Origin: Eunapius fragilis
Taxonomy: Eukaryota; Porifera; Demospongiae; Spongillida; Spongillidae
Assembly: GCA_963681505.1 (NCBI GenBank)
Contig: OY811992.1
Span: 1,151,384-1,215,383, forward strand
Length of the DNA stretch: 64,000 nucleotides
Reading direction: 5' to 3'
Position numbers and translations under genes: made by a program. Positions 39,791-51,430 of this stretch are shown here, in pieces; the stretch's first letter is position 1; each line of letters opens with the position of its first letter. The notes below the pieces were generated by a model. That model made no database searches. It saw nothing but the letters and a program-made list of their open reading frames with translations, and was not told the origin of the DNA.

Positions 39791-41665
39791 TCACTCCTGA
39801 AACTTACTCCACTGATCTGAGCTGTTTTCCCAACAGCACCGGAGGCATCCAGTGTTGAAAAGATTGCCTGTGTGTGATGAAGGAGTATTCATTTGGGCGT
39901 CTAGTTGCCTTGCCATCGCACATACACATGGTTTCTGGGTCGCCCCACCCCTTGCATAACCCACCACCATGTCCTTGGTGGTGTGGGCCCAGCAGAAGTC
40001 AAGGGTTCCTGGGAGTAAATGGATTATCATAAATTTAAAAAGGAAAAGGACATTCTAGCAATCACCTCTTTCTAAACATCACATGAGATAGCCTATTTTT
40101 TTAATATCAGTTTTTAACAAGTACATGTATTGAACATCCTAGAAATGGTATGCGTTGCAATCCTTACCATCAACATGCACACTGAGCAGTATGGCTCCAG
40201 CAAGCCTTTCCTCAACACCAGAAAGAAATGGTGACTCTATGGGCCCACATGATTTAGCCCAACCACCTGAGATGCCGGAACAAAAAAAAAAAAGAAGTTC
40301 TAACCTAAGAAGCATTCCCTCATAGCCTTATCCAGGCCGATGGCAGTCATGGAGCTGTTACCATGGAAATAATACTGTGTTAGCAGCTGCTACTATACAA
40401 CATGCGAACCCAAACCTACCATCCCTGGACATACTGGCAGCACTCTCTTGCCAGCAGTGTCTTGATGATATATTCACCAGCCCCTGCATTTCTGTTGGTC
40501 AGTCCAAAGGCTGGTGGAAGTTTGGCCCAATCACTGACCTGACGTGCTGCATGCCACGCCCCTAGTGTCGGCTATTGGAGTGCTATCTGACCAACAGCCA
40601 CACCCATAGAGAGCAGCCTTGGTGTGTGTGTGTGTGTGTGTGTGTTGAGGTTGATGTGTAGAGGTGCGCATACAGGTATAAGAACTGAGGGGGGAGGGGG
40701 TATACACACACTCACCTGGCCAACCCTTCCGGGGAACTTGAGAGATATCCCCCCACTGGAAACCCCTGAGGCCACCTCACCAGAACTATCTAGACAAATA
40801 GCACCAACTGTGTCCAAAGCTACAAGCTCACTCTCTTCAGGCTGCCATTAAATGATAATAAAAGTTTAACTTCCTTCAAGTTTGCATTGGTGAAATAGAT
40901 GTGGCTTACATCAATATCAGTAGCACTCCTGGAGTGGTGTTGTATGGCCGCATCCAGCTTAGCTTTGTGGTCCAAGTACACCATCCTGGCCCTATCTGTG
41001 TAATACAAGGCGTTAACGTTATTGCGAGCGGCCCGCGTGAAGCGCGCGCTCACCCGTAATAAGCAGGTCCGGGTCGCACAGCGCGAGACCTTGTTGGCCT
41101 GCCCAAAGGCGGGCACCGTGACCTGCTAGCAGCCTTGGGTGGCCGGAGCGCATACTAAAGTTTACGAAAATGGCGTCGGGGCACGTACAACGGGGGTATC
41201 CGTCCCAGAGGCAAGGGGCCTTGCTCACTGCTTTCCTTGAGTCGCAATGCCACAGTGATAGGATTTTCAATACCTAATGTCCAGCGAATAAGAATGTTAA
41301 TGAGGCGAGCTTTCGTTTTACAAAGAGAGAAAAAAAAAAAAGAAAGCTAAAAACCTTGTGCGGCTGCCACGGCTCCAAATCCTCCACGTCCGTCCATTAT
41401 GCTAGCGTCACACTCGACTGTTCCCGTCAGCGTGAGGTTGGAGCCACGACCGGCATTAGTGAGATGACTATCCTGGCGTGGGTGTATGGTACGTTTGACA
41501 ACCAAAAAAAAAGTCTCTAATGTTAAATACCTCTAAGACAGCTATAGCACATGCCACGGCCTTACTGCAGGTTTGTCCGTTTGTAAGCAACTGCATTGCC
41601 TGCGTGTGGATTGAATGCAGCAGAAACGGCGCACGTGACGGACGGTACCACGCGCCGACCAACCT
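39791..41665 (-). CDS. TASP1: Taspase-1 (threonine aspartase 1)
   Basis: N-terminal-nucleophile threonine endopeptidase that cleaves after Asp in MLL-family and TFIIA substrates. Exons on the minus strand include one ending AVACAIAVLE near 41532, then THLTNAGRGSNL-type SHLTNAGRGSNLTLTGTVEC followed by DASIMDGRGGFGAV, then QGPLPLGRIPPLYV, then GHGARLWAGQQGLAL. Next are one with RARMVYLDHKAKLD, 40841-40716 with the autoprocessing and catalytic Thr (ALDTVGAICLDSSGEV, VSSGGISLKFPGRVGQ), 40617-40539 (AALYGCGCW), 40483-40420 (AGEYIIKTLLAREC), 40374-40305, 40210-40168 and 40008-39791 (FCWAHTTKDMVVGYA). The first coding exon is unclear: the N-terminal strand before VGAWYR was not located with confidence, so the 5' end may lie up to about 41760. 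Confidence 0.9.
40617..40646 (+). repeat. (GT)n next to a TASP1 acceptor
   Basis: On the minus strand this is (CA)n ending CACCAAG, directly upstream of exon GCTGCTCTCTATGG. The microsatellite thus lies at the acceptor. Confidence 0.75.
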
Positions 41666-42008
41666 GCTGGCAAGCCGTTTGGCAAAGAATCCTTAAACTT
41701 TCCCGGTCTCTCTTGCTATGATAGCCCGCGCCTATGAGAAATTAGATACCTGTTTTGCAGCGAGAAGGGAGGGAGGGTGGGGAAAGGGGGTTCCTTACCA
41801 ACATGTACAGCAATAAAAGGTACTGACATAGTTTTGTCTCGGTGCCCAGACCCTTGCATCCACAGCATCGTATGTATATTACATCACCGGTCCGTTATTA
41901 AAATTAAAGTAGTGTTTATAATTGTTAATAAATCGTTACGACACATTGATTTTTTTTGTAGCGGTGTACTCCACAAATACATACGGGCTCTTAAATAAAA
42001 TTAACGAA

Positions 42009-43030
42009 CTAAAGTTCAGTTTCACCACTCTTACTATTCGATTTTCTGGTGGGAGATTTGGAAACTGTAAAGTGAGGCTGCAATTCTTCCTTGGTCGTAT
42101 CTGGTCGCAGAGAACTGGAGGGAGTGTTGATGGTGGCTTCAATGCTCCTGTTCAGCTCTTCAAGTGTAGTCTCCAACTCTTTCAAGGCATCAGCAGACAT
42201 CTTTGTCAGTTGGTCATCTCTCGAAGGGGTCTCATCGTCAGGGACAACCGATGAGGAATCTGTTGCATTGGCCTTTGTCATGTTACCATATATACCCATA
42301 GCCTTGGTTGGGAGAGGCAACAGTCACACACACACACATACTCCTTTGCAAAGGTGTGTGCAGTTGTTACCTGGGCAACCATTGAGCCAACATCTCCGGT
42401 CTTTTCAGGGATCAGGATTGTGTTGCTGGTTTTGGCTAGTTTGGAAAATGCTTGCACGTACTATTAATATCATGCCAGTAATAGGGTAGGGGCGGGGCCA
42501 TGGAGGGAAGGGGGTGGGAACATGGAGGGAAGGGGGCGGGAGCATGGAGGGAAGGGGGCAGGCACACAAGTCACAATAATTCAACTCCAAAGAAGACAAA
42601 ACTCACTTGTTCAGCTACGGACAGTGAGGCAGCCTTGGACCCATGCTTTTGACATGATTGAAACGAGAGAGAGTTAAATGTTTGTTATGAGGGGGGGGGC
42701 GAGGGAAGATTAAGTTACAGAGGACGACATGGATACCATGTCCTGTGATTACACACTTGTACAGTACCTGCTTTCCCAAAGAATGACCAAGCATGTTCAG
42801 TCCCTGGGCACGGGCATGGGCCTTTGCCAAGATGGCCGCTGCCTCACCTGTTTGCGGGACACGTTTGTTACCCACAGCAGCACACACATATGATACACAT
42901 ACACACAAATACACATTCAAACACACACATACACATTCACACACACAAATACACTTTCACACACACACAAATACACATTCACACATAAACACAAGTACAC
43001 ATATTCATCACACATCCACACACAAACAAG

Positions 43031-43108
<78 letters not shown>

Positions 43109-45510
43109 ACTCACCTTTAGCCATGTTGACCTGTTCGATCCTCATGGCCTCTGAGGCCAATATCTTACTCTGCCTCAGTCCTTCAGCACGGTTGATGGCA
43201 GACTCTCTAGCTCCTACACACACACACACACCCATACATAAAGGTGTGTGACATACCATAGAAAATACAAACCTCACCTTCTGAGTCCAGAATGTTGGCC
43301 CTCTTCTTCCTTTCTGCTTCAACCTGACACAAGCCACACCCATCATCTACACCCACACAACTCAACATCCACACACCTGCATCTGCATGGCTTCCTTGAC
43401 CTTTGTGGGCAACTGTATGTCCCTGATCTCATACCTCATGCACCGTATCCCCCAGGCTGCAGCAGCTGAGTTGATGGCATCTGAGAAAGCGAGCGGTAAC
43501 AAGAGTCTCCCTAGGCCCCCTTTTAGAATGGCGCTCCACAATGCTCTACTTTCTCAGCGTTCATACTATTATCAACACGCGTAAATATAATTAAATGATG
43601 ACGCAATAGCGTTACATACCGCCTGTAATTATATAACACGCGCAGATATTTTCTGTTACTTTTGTCGTCTTTTAAGTTAGTCACTTTATTTCGTACCAGT
43701 CTTGAAGAATTTGCCTTAAACTTATGGGGCTCAATAAACTTCAATTATTACCTAATGTAAATGTAACTCTTCAAGTTGTGAATGTTGTCATCTGAATTCA
43801 CTATAATGTTCGTGTATCATGTGATCAAATTATTGCATGCTTATTTATAACATCACCCCACCTTCCCCTTCCCTCCCATCATCCCCACCTTCCCTTTCTT
43901 CCCATTACCCCACTTCCCCTTCCCTCCATTACCCCACCTTCCCCTTTCCTCCATTACCCCCCACCTTCCCCTTTCCTCCATTACCCCACCTTCCCCTTCC
44001 CTCCCATCATCCCCACCTTCCCCTTCCCTCCATTACCCCCCACCTTCCCCTTCCCTCCATTACCCCCACCTTCCCCTTCCCTCCATTACCCCCACCTTCC
44101 CCTTTCCTCCATTACCCCACCTTCCCCTTCCCTCCCATCATCCCCACCTTCCCCTTCCCTCCATTACCCCCCACCTTCCCCTTCCCTCCATTACCCCCCA
44201 CCTTCCCCTTCCCTCCATTACCCCCACCTTCCCCTTCCCTCCATTACCCCCCACCTCCCCTCCCTCTCTGAGCCTCATTTTTGCATGGTGACAAATTGCA
44301 GTGGTGGTGTATTGTACAGTAGTGGATCTGGGGGGGGGGGGGGGGGGGGGGGGCGTTTGTGGTGTTTAACCCCCCCCCTTCCCAGCCCTTTGATAATATT
44401 ATTCATAGCAGGAAATTAGGCGATTGATAGTTGTGAATAAATCATTAAAACACCCCCCCCCCCCCCCCCCCCTCTTTAACTGGCACGTCCCCTTCATACG
44501 TCCGCCCCTGGTGTATGATGCACACCAAACCATCAACTAGGCAAACTTGCAATGCACTGATAATACACCAGGCCAGTTTGAATTATATATGCAAGCAACT
44601 AGAATATGCAGTCCACATCCCACCTCCTCATCCCACCTCACGAGTCCCATCTTACCGACAATCATGTGGTTTAAGTTCATACGTTCCTGAAACACAGAAT
44701 CCAGTTTTATCTTGCCTGCACACGAAGAGGGGACACAGCTGTGATGGAGAGGGAGGGAGGGCCTTCACACTCCACATACCTAGCTCTGAACGCATGGTGG
44801 TCTGTGCCAGTTGCACCACCGCGAACTCCGCGTTTTCTACACCATACGAGGCCTTTTCAAGAAGGAAGGGCGCAAGTCGGTCACGCGAGCTGGAAACAAT
44901 AGTTGAGAGCTCACCAGATAAGGGTCGGTCACTCTGTAGTACAGAACTCCGTCGATGTGAATGGTGACGTTATCTGTAGCCAAGGGACCACTACCGACAT
45001 CATGGAGGGTGAGAAGAGCAGCCGGGCCTTACCTTCTGTGATAGCCGACTGCGAAGGGATGTCTATAGCCTTTTCTTTCAAACTCTGTACGTACCCGATG
45101 TTGTCGATAATTGGAATCAGAATGTTCAGGCCCTGCGTGTGAGCACGTAACCAAAACTAGCGTTCTGTTCCACACAAAAATCACAATGGTGTTTTACCGG
45201 CTGCAAAGTTTTAAGATACTTTCCGAACCTCTCTACAATCCATGCCTGTTGCTGAGGTACGAAGTTTATTATCTGCAGCAACGAATACATGGGAGCTGGC
45301 GATGGAAATCGATAAATTATGAGAAGTTCGCACGTACCAAGTTAGGAGGAGGTCGCAAAGCCAGTAACGAAGCTGTGGCAGATAGGGTCCTTGAGCGCAC
45401 GTGGACCGCCTACACAAGTATTTACACGATTTAAAAAAAAAAAAGCCAAACGTATATTAGCCGCTTACCTGGCGCAAGAGTGGGGAAAAGGCACGAATAG
45501 CAAGCGCCAT
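42009..45510 (-). CDS. STOML2: Stomatin-like protein 2, mitochondrial
   Basis: SPFH/prohibitin-family protein of the inner mitochondrial membrane that organises cardiolipin-rich microdomains. The ATG at 45510 opens a basic leader (MALAIRAFSPLLRQ) fitting mitochondrial import. Later exons carry FVPQQQAWIVERFGKYLKTL, GLNILIPIIDNIGYVQSLKE, DNVTIHIDGVLYYRV, YGVENAEFAVVQLAQTTMRS, AAAAWGIRCMRYEIRDIQLP, VKEAMQMQ with EAERKKRA, ESAINRAEGLRQSKILASEA, a coiled segment, and AEQYVQAFSKLAKTSNTILI. The acidic C-terminus ends NSKSGETEL. All SPFH landmarks are present. Introns contain (GT)n at about 43034-43107, a C-rich minisatellite at 43850-44270 and homopolymer runs. Same strand as TASP1, with 343 bp between. 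Confidence 0.92.
43034..43107 (+). repeat. (GT)n microsatellite, about 74 bp, in a STOML2 intron
   Basis: Pure GT run. On the sense strand, (CA)n begins a few bases after donor AAAG|GTGAGTGCACAC of the exon ending NMAK. Confidence 0.95.
43850..44270. repeat. C-rich minisatellite (about 27-31 bp) in a STOML2 intron
   Basis: About fourteen copies of CACCTTCCCCTTCCCTCCAT followed by TACCCC, with some CCCATCATCC variants. Polypurine on the sense strand. Confidence 0.95.
44322..44506. mobile_element. Possible small TIR element with homopolymer ends in a STOML2 intron
   Basis: Left side AGTGGATCTGG followed by about 24 G. Right side a long C run and then CGTCCGCCCCTGG. The right end is the inverse of CAGGGGCGG, the terminal motif also seen at 45774 and 47954. 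Arms are mostly poly(G)/poly(C), so the match is weak evidence. Confidence 0.4.
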
Positions 45511-45607
45511 TTGAATCATACAGTGACGCGCATTTATTAAAATACTTATTCATAATTGAGGACTAAGATGTCGATGAGACATGTGATCATGATCTTATTA
45601 GAGTGTA

Positions 45608-45770
45608 CAAGTAAATAAAAACATTCTCTAACGAGAGAGTTGTTGGTATATAGGATTGACCAATGGTAGCGTAAAAAGCACAGAGCGACAGAAATTTTAC
45701 TGGAAAATTGAAATAGGACTATTTTTAGCCATTACTCAGGCATGCGCTGTTACTTTGTGAGTGTGCTAAC
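45608..45770. repeat. Dispersed repeat R, copy 1
   Basis: Begins ACAAGTAAATAAAAACATTC and includes GTTGTTGGTATATAGG and GACCAATGG, ending in GAAATTTTACTGGAAAATTG plus AAATAGG and CATGCGCTGTTAC. Copies occur inverted at 48722-48855 and 49785-49905 and direct at 49619-49755. Confidence 0.85.
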
Positions 45771-46284
45771 AGGGGCGGCGGAAGTGCGGCTTACCACTAG
45801 TGTGACACTCATACACAAACTACATGAAGGCATATGAAACCTGTTAGCCCCAATGGCCTTCCCACAGCTGGAGGGTAGCTGCAGTACCACCAGTTAAAAT
45901 AATCAAGTTATTAACTTTCATAGCTGAAAATATCATATGCATATAATGTCATCAAGAATCTATGCTTCAAATGTCCAGTCGAGCACCCGACTTCATGACA
46001 AAAAGATCATCCCGTCTTGCTGTATTGCAATTCGTTGTACAATGTCCTGCAAAGAATTTGTGCCTGTGCAACCACATTCTCACAACACATTCTCACAATG
46101 ACACTCACAATCAGAGGTTCTATGTGTACGAGCTAATGTGCCTATGCCCTATTCATTGTACTGCATGCTCATGATGTCCAAAAACATTCTTGTGTTACTT
46201 ATGTTTTGGTACCCAATTGCAATTGACATTGCTTAGGGATTATGGTTATGGGTTTTTGGTTTGTATTGCACTACATAGTGTTAT
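45771..46284. other. Intergenic, a lone CAGGGGCGGCGG terminus, otherwise nothing recognised
   Basis: CAGGGGCGGCGGAAG at about 45772 matches the termini of the foldback element at 47954-48720, but no partner end was found here. Confidence 0.5.
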
Positions 46285-46330
46285 AAGCAATCACCACTAT
46301 GCCAGTTCAATCATACCCTACCCTTCCATT
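46283..46330 (-). mobile_element. Degenerate tRNA-like (SINE) fragment
   Basis: Read on the minus strand it contains TGGCATAGTGGTGATTGC, an RNA polymerase III A-box-like sequence related to the one at 46773-46756. The flanking CATACCCTACCCTTCC resembles the flank of that second copy. No clear B box. Confidence 0.4.
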
Positions 46331-46709
46331 CATGGTAAAAGTATGGTATATCAAGTGAATAAATGCATGGAGTATTTTGCTAGGTTTTAGTATGGGGCGG
46401 GGGGCAAAAAAAAAACTGTACGGACCCCATTGTATTGAAGAGGATTACAAACCTGCTTAAAAATGCAATAGAATATTTGTTCAATTCCTTATACCCAGTG
46501 CAGTAAATTGGTTATCTTATATGCATATCACTGGACTGCCTGGGTTGGGCTGTTTGCTACATCACTCAGGTGGGGTTTTGGCAAGGATTGTATATGGGTT
46601 CTCATTAGCAGGTAGCACTCATGGTGAGGTGTATGTTACATTGAGCTTTGATGTGTATGTTACGTTGACCTTTGACTTTGCATTTTCGTAAATGGTGTTG
46701 AAATTTGTA

Positions 46710-46786
46710 CCTCGGTATGATTTGAACCAATAACCTTGCACTGTGATTACATTGGTGTAACCACTACGCCAATCTGACCATCCCCT
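46710..46786 (-). mobile_element. tRNA-derived SINE head or tRNA pseudogene
   Basis: On the minus strand it reads GGTCAGATTGGCGTAGTGGT then TACACC, and further on GGTTATTGGTTCAAATCATA. TGGCGTAGTGG fits the A box and GGTTCAAATC the B box of a tRNA-type Pol III promoter, at about the normal spacing. Acceptor-stem pairing is poor, so a functional tRNA is unlikely. Confidence 0.55.
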
Positions 46787-46859
46787 ACCCCCTCCCATTT
46801 AGGGAAAGAGCCATGCTTTATGGGATATCACGTGCCATAAAAAGAGGTGCAAATTTGGA

Positions 46860-47950
46860 AGTAATCAAAAAGACACAAAAAATTAGGAGGGACAGTATAA
46901 GTATGATGATATAATAGAAACTCAACAACTAATAATGTTGCTGGCAATGTGCAAGTTTAGGGCACAAATGATTTGTGAATGAGGTAACTGATGAGATAAC
47001 TGATGTGGTGTACTTACCAGGCCCCATCCTTACACAGTGGCTTCACAAGGATAGTGACGTTTCTTTACTTGTAGTGCTTTCCTTCTAATTAGAAGAGAAG
47101 TTATTACCATTCACACGTGGTCCAATGTGCGCATGCACACATATTGTGATGTGAAGTGTGTGATGCACTATATCACACCCACATCACAGTACATTAAACA
47201 TCACATACCCACACGTTACACATACACCACACGTATATCACAACCACACTCCTCTTTGCCATGACTCTCTCCCAGTACTGCCTAAATATATACAGCACAG
47301 CTTATTTTTAACACTCATAGACACCGTGTATAAAATAGAATAGTTAACAAAAGGTGAAATAGATCCATGAGCCCTTGTCACAAAGTCATGCGAAGATGAT
47401 CACACACCATCACGATAAATGTAACCACACCCACCTCACTAGTGGTAACCTCACCCACCTCACTAGAGTTAACCACACCCACCTCACTAGCACAAAGCGG
47501 GTTCCATGCAGCCTTTGCTGCTTGGCTAGCCTTTCTCTGCATGATAGGAATGATTTGGTTCTGAAAAGACCGTTTTCGCTTTCAGCAACAAACACCTTAT
47601 GTTAATGCCACTCATTGAAAATGGCTCCGTTGCCTTAGCGATAGCGTTCCTACGATGGGGAACGGCCATTCTTCTTATACACACGATTCGGAACAATTTA
47701 GAAAGAGAAAGAGAAATTTAGCTAAAACTATTGGTGATTTTATATATCAAAGACTGTATTGAAACCAAAAAATATATTGGCAAACACTTATGTAACAAAT
47801 GTGCATTGTCAGATTTTAATTCCTGTGCATATGAATCAAAATAAATTCAAGTGAACCAAATTCACATGAAGAAAATTTTTTAGGATCAAGATTTCCGCAA
47901 TACATACATGTACGGAGAATTACAATAATGACATGAATAACTTACTTTCA
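46860..47950. other. Intergenic, short repeats only
   Basis: Contains three copies of a 24-25 bp repeat at about 47417-47490 (ACCCACCTCACTAG) and AT-rich DNA. No host gene recognised. Confidence 0.5.
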
Positions 47951-47953
47951 GAA

Positions 47954-48720
47954 CAGGGGCGGCGGTAGAGGGGGGGGGGGGGGGGGGGGAGGGCAAGGGG
48001 GGCTTTAGACACTAACGCCACTGATGTTGCTGTTGAATTCTCCACTACTAACGACGAACGCACCAGATACCACAGGAAAAAGTTTTAAAATCCTAGCCTT
48101 GGGTTTTTTAGGGTGGTTTTTAACAAAAAGCCATCCTGGAATAGACCTTATTCGATGAACGATGAATTGCATTATTTACTTTTAATTAGAATAGGATTAA
48201 CAGTATTCCTCCTTGTGTATTGAAGGAATGGCCCATTGAAGTATTGGAGGAATACCGTTAATCCAATTGAACGCATTACAATGAGTTCATCGTTCATCGA
48301 ATAAGGTCTATTGAGCGTCTAGCATGGGAATATCGCAAAAACCATCCTGGGATTTGGCCTCCAGAGTGGGAATGGCCTAAAAACCATGCTGGGTTTGTCG
48401 AACAAAAACCATGTTGAAGCAATGAATAAATATGAGCTCAACATGTTTTTTGTTCGACAAACCCAGCATGGTTTTTAAGCTATACCCACCCTGGACGCCA
48501 AATCTCAGGATGGTTTTTACGATATTCGCTCAATTCCAGGATGCTTTTTGTTAAAAACCACCGTAAAAAACCCAAGGCTGGGATTATAAAACATTTTCCT
48601 GTGTACTTTGGTAGTACTATAGTTTTACTGATGCTTTGTAACGAAATTCATGTGGTCATGAAATAATTATCGATTGTTCCGTTTAGCCCTCCCAAATATG
48701 ACAAGCTTCCGCCGCCCCTG
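47954..48720. mobile_element. Foldback element with CAGGGGCGGCGG termini (767 bp)
   Basis: Ends are CAGGGGCGGCGG and its exact inverse CCGCCGCCCCTG. Inside, the outer arms 48075-48140 and 48535-48600 pair (CTAGCCTTGGGTTTTTTAG against AAAAAACCCAAGGCTGGG). Inner arms around 48325-48420 and 48430-48530 pair (CCATGCTGGGTTTGTCGAAC against GTTCGACAAACCCAGCATGG). A poly(G) run of about 20 follows the left terminus. No coding capacity or target duplication seen. Confidence 0.85.
48142..48310. mobile_element. 169-bp MITE nested in the foldback element
   Basis: Terminal inverted repeats TAGACCTTATTCGATGAACG / CGTTCATCGAATAAGGTCTA, with an internal palindrome. It interrupts the left arm of the host element. 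The right arm reads straight across the equivalent position (inverse GGAATTGAGCG), which defines the insertion boundaries. Confidence 0.85.
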
Positions 48721-48721
48721 G

Positions 48722-49618
48722 AGGCCTATTTCAATTTTCCAGTAAAATTTCTGTCGCTCTTGTTTCCGTTTTTACACCACCATTGGTCAATCCTATATAC
48801 CAACAACTCTTTCGTTAGAGAATGTTTTTATTTACTTGTTTCATAAGTTTTTTTAGCCTTGTCAGCAGTATCGGCAGTCAATAATCCAATATCTTTATAA
48901 GAATTAGTTGAATGTATGATTAGGCGGGCCAGGGTGGCAGTGGCCATGCAAGCCAGGAGGAAGCACTGGTGGTGGTGGTGGGGGGGGGGGGGGGGGGGGG
49001 GCAGCACTAGTGGTGGTGGTAGAGGCAGCACTGGTGGTGGTGGTGGTGGAGGTGGGGGCAGCGCTGGTGGTGGTGGTGGGGGCAGCGCTGGTGGTGCTGG
49101 TGGGGGCAGCACTGGTGGTGGTGGTGGGGGCAGCGCTGGTGGTGGTGGTGGGGGCAGCGCTGCTTCAGGAGGTGGCGGGGTGAACGGGAGAGGAGTCGGA
49201 GGATGAATGTAGTCATCCTCTCCCTCCTCCGACCCCTCGTTGGTGAAAAAAACATCTGAGGTCTGTGAAAAAACATATGAGGTCTTCAGCTGCCATCTAC
49301 ATGTATGTGACAGAGAGTATGATTAAATTTTTACCTCTTTCTTTTTTCAAGCAAAGTGCAAAGCCTAAAATCAACATAGTATTAAATTTTTTCTTTTTGC
49401 AAAGTGCACTATTCAGCGGGTGAGTGACTTTTATACCTTGCAAATCCTTAACATGTGTGTAGACTGCAGTGCTAAAAATCTATTGGTCCAATTCCATCAT
49501 AAAATTGACAGGGAGGGAAGGGGTGTATGTGTGCCAGTTGTGCTAAAAATCTATTGGTCAAATTTGATCCAGTAAAAACGCTCCCGTCTAAACATGGAGG
49601 TGCAGCCTACATGCAACA
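48722..49618. repeat. Duplicated GGT-rich unit, copy 1 (with repeat R at its left)
   Basis: Starts with inverted repeat R (GGCCTATTTCAATTTTCCAG), then a (GGT/GGC)n block at 48960-49165, then GGAGAGGAGTCGGAGGATGA, GAGGTCTTCAGCTGCC, and a tail with repeated ATTGGTC motifs. The same order recurs at 49785-50830. On the minus strand it contains an open stretch (FFTNEGSEEGEDDYIHPPTP) running into poly-Pro. Confidence 0.8.
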
Positions 49619-49905
49619 AGTAAATAAAAACATTCTCAGTTGTTGGTATATAGGTTTGACCAATGGTGGTGTAAAAAGCACGGAAACAAGAGTGACAGAA
49701 ATTTTACTGGAAAATTGAAATAAGCCTATATTTAGCCAGGCATGCGCTGTTTTTTTTTTTGTGAGTGCGCTAAATATAGGCCTATTTCAAAATTTCTGTC
49801 ACTCTTGTTTCCGTGCTTTTTACACCACCATTGGTCAATCCTATATACCAACAACTCTCTCGTTAGAGAATGTTTTTATTTACTTGTTTCATAAGTTTTT
49901 TTCAA
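49619..49905. repeat. Head-to-head copies of repeat R
   Basis: Direct copy 49619-49755 and inverted copy 49785-49905 form a palindrome about a short centre (GCGCTGTTTTTTTTTTTGTG). This marks the junction between the two GGT-rich units. Confidence 0.8.
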
Positions 49906-50830
49906 CCTGTCATAAGAGTAACGTAGTCAATAATCAATGTAAGAAGAGCTCCTTTATCTCTTAAATGCAATAACAAATAACTTTAATAATAATCATAATA
50001 ATAGTATGAATTTGTGGTATTAATTATTAATTGTCCTCGCCCGCGCCCTCGTCTCCTGCGGGGACGTCCTCCTCTCCAGCCTCCCCGCCATGCTGTGTTG
50101 AGCCAGGGTGGCAGTGGTCATGCAGGCCAGGGAGGGAGCACAGGCGGCGGTGGTACCGGCAGGAGCGCAGCTGGTGGTGGTATTGCTGGTGGTGGTGGTG
50201 GTGGGGGTATTGCTGCCGGTGGTACTGGTGGGAGCGCAGCTGGTGGTGGCGGCGGGGTATTGCTGCTGGTGGTGGTGGGTACATATCTGCAGGTGGTGGT
50301 ATTGCTGCTGGTGGTGGTGGGTACATATCTGCTGGTGGTGGTGGCAGCGGGGGTATTGCTGCTGGCGGTGGTGGGTACATATCTGCTGGTGGTGGTGGAG
50401 CAGCGGGGCTTCTTCTAGTGGGGGGTGGTGAAGGAGAGGAGTCGGAGGATGAATGTCATCCTCTTCCGCCTCTTCATCCTCCGACCCCTCATTATTAAAA
50501 AAACCCATAAGGTCTTCAGCTGCCTTTCTACATGTACGTGACAGAGACAGAGAGTATGATTAAATTTTTACCTTTTTCTTTTTTCAAGCAAATGCAAAGC
50601 CTTTAGACGTGAATCCACATAGAGTATTATTAAATTTTTACCTCCTTTTGCAAATTAAAGTGCACTATAATTCAGCGGGTGCATGAGTGACTTTTATACC
50701 TGCAAAGCCTTAACACATGTGCAGAATGTGCTATACTGCTATTGGTCCAATTCCATCACGTGTGCTAAAATTTTATTGGTCAAAATTTAAAATACTCCAA
50801 TCTAAACATGAGGTGTAGCTTACATGCATG
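49906..50830. repeat. Duplicated GGT-rich unit, copy 2
   Basis: Same order of blocks as copy 1, with (GGT)n at about 50155-50400. On the minus strand an ATG at 50508 opens GFFNNEGSEDEEAEEDDIHP, matching the acidic segment of copy 1. A consensus acceptor (CATGTAG) lies just upstream, and paired CCAAT (ATTGGTC) motifs lie at 50735-50785. Whether the acidic segment is part of a real gene is uncertain: the repeat changes frame between copies. Confidence 0.7.
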
Positions 50831-51343
50831 GGAACTCAGGAAGTGAACAACATGGCACCAGAACTACATGGCTCCATGTAGATTGATTAGGATATGTATT
50901 CAGGTGAGGTAATTTAGAAACCAATGCCTCTGCCCCAATCTTACTTACTGCTGCACGGGCCGATCTAGTAACAACCAATGGATAAGACTTACAAAAGGCA
51001 TCATTAATTTCACTTAAAAAGCTCACTATCCCTAAGAATAGCTTTTTCAAGACCACCATTATACTCCATTAGTGCATGAGATTTGGGTTCATACAAGGGG
51101 TAGCTATATGGGAGAAGGATATGGTAATTTTCATTTCACCTATGGTTCTCAGCCTATTCATATAGTTGCAACATACATTGTACATGGACAAAGTTTAAGA
51201 TAAGGAAGCCTTCAAATAAGGAAGCCTTTTTATAATACATCAGATTAAAACAATAGACACTACTGTACACACATTTGAGTCACCAATCTCACCATGCATG
51301 CTTTACATGTGAAGTGAATGGTTTTGTGCAGATCCATGCTGTA
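50831..51343. other. Intergenic, nothing recognised
   Basis: No conserved coding or repeat signal seen. Confidence 0.5.
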
Positions 51344-51430
51344 CATAGTCTGGCAACCCTACTACCACGTTTGGTCAGGTAGTAGGGTGACAAGCTCGAC
51401 CAAACACGGTAGTAGGGTTGCCAGACTATG
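51344..51430. mobile_element. 87-bp near-perfect palindrome (mini foldback)
   Basis: CATAGTCTGGCAACCCTACT at the left and AGTAGGGTTGCCAGACTATG at the right are exact inverse copies. Inside, CGTTTGGTC pairs with GACCAAACAC, and a third AGTAGGGT lies in the loop. Confidence 0.85.

Noticed and set aside
46710..46786. Functional tRNA gene
   Set aside because: A and B boxes fit, but acceptor-stem pairing is poor; better explained as a SINE head or pseudogene.
47625..47690. tRNA-like sequence with TTAGCGATAGCG
   Set aside because: Resembles an A box only; no B box or clover-leaf follows.
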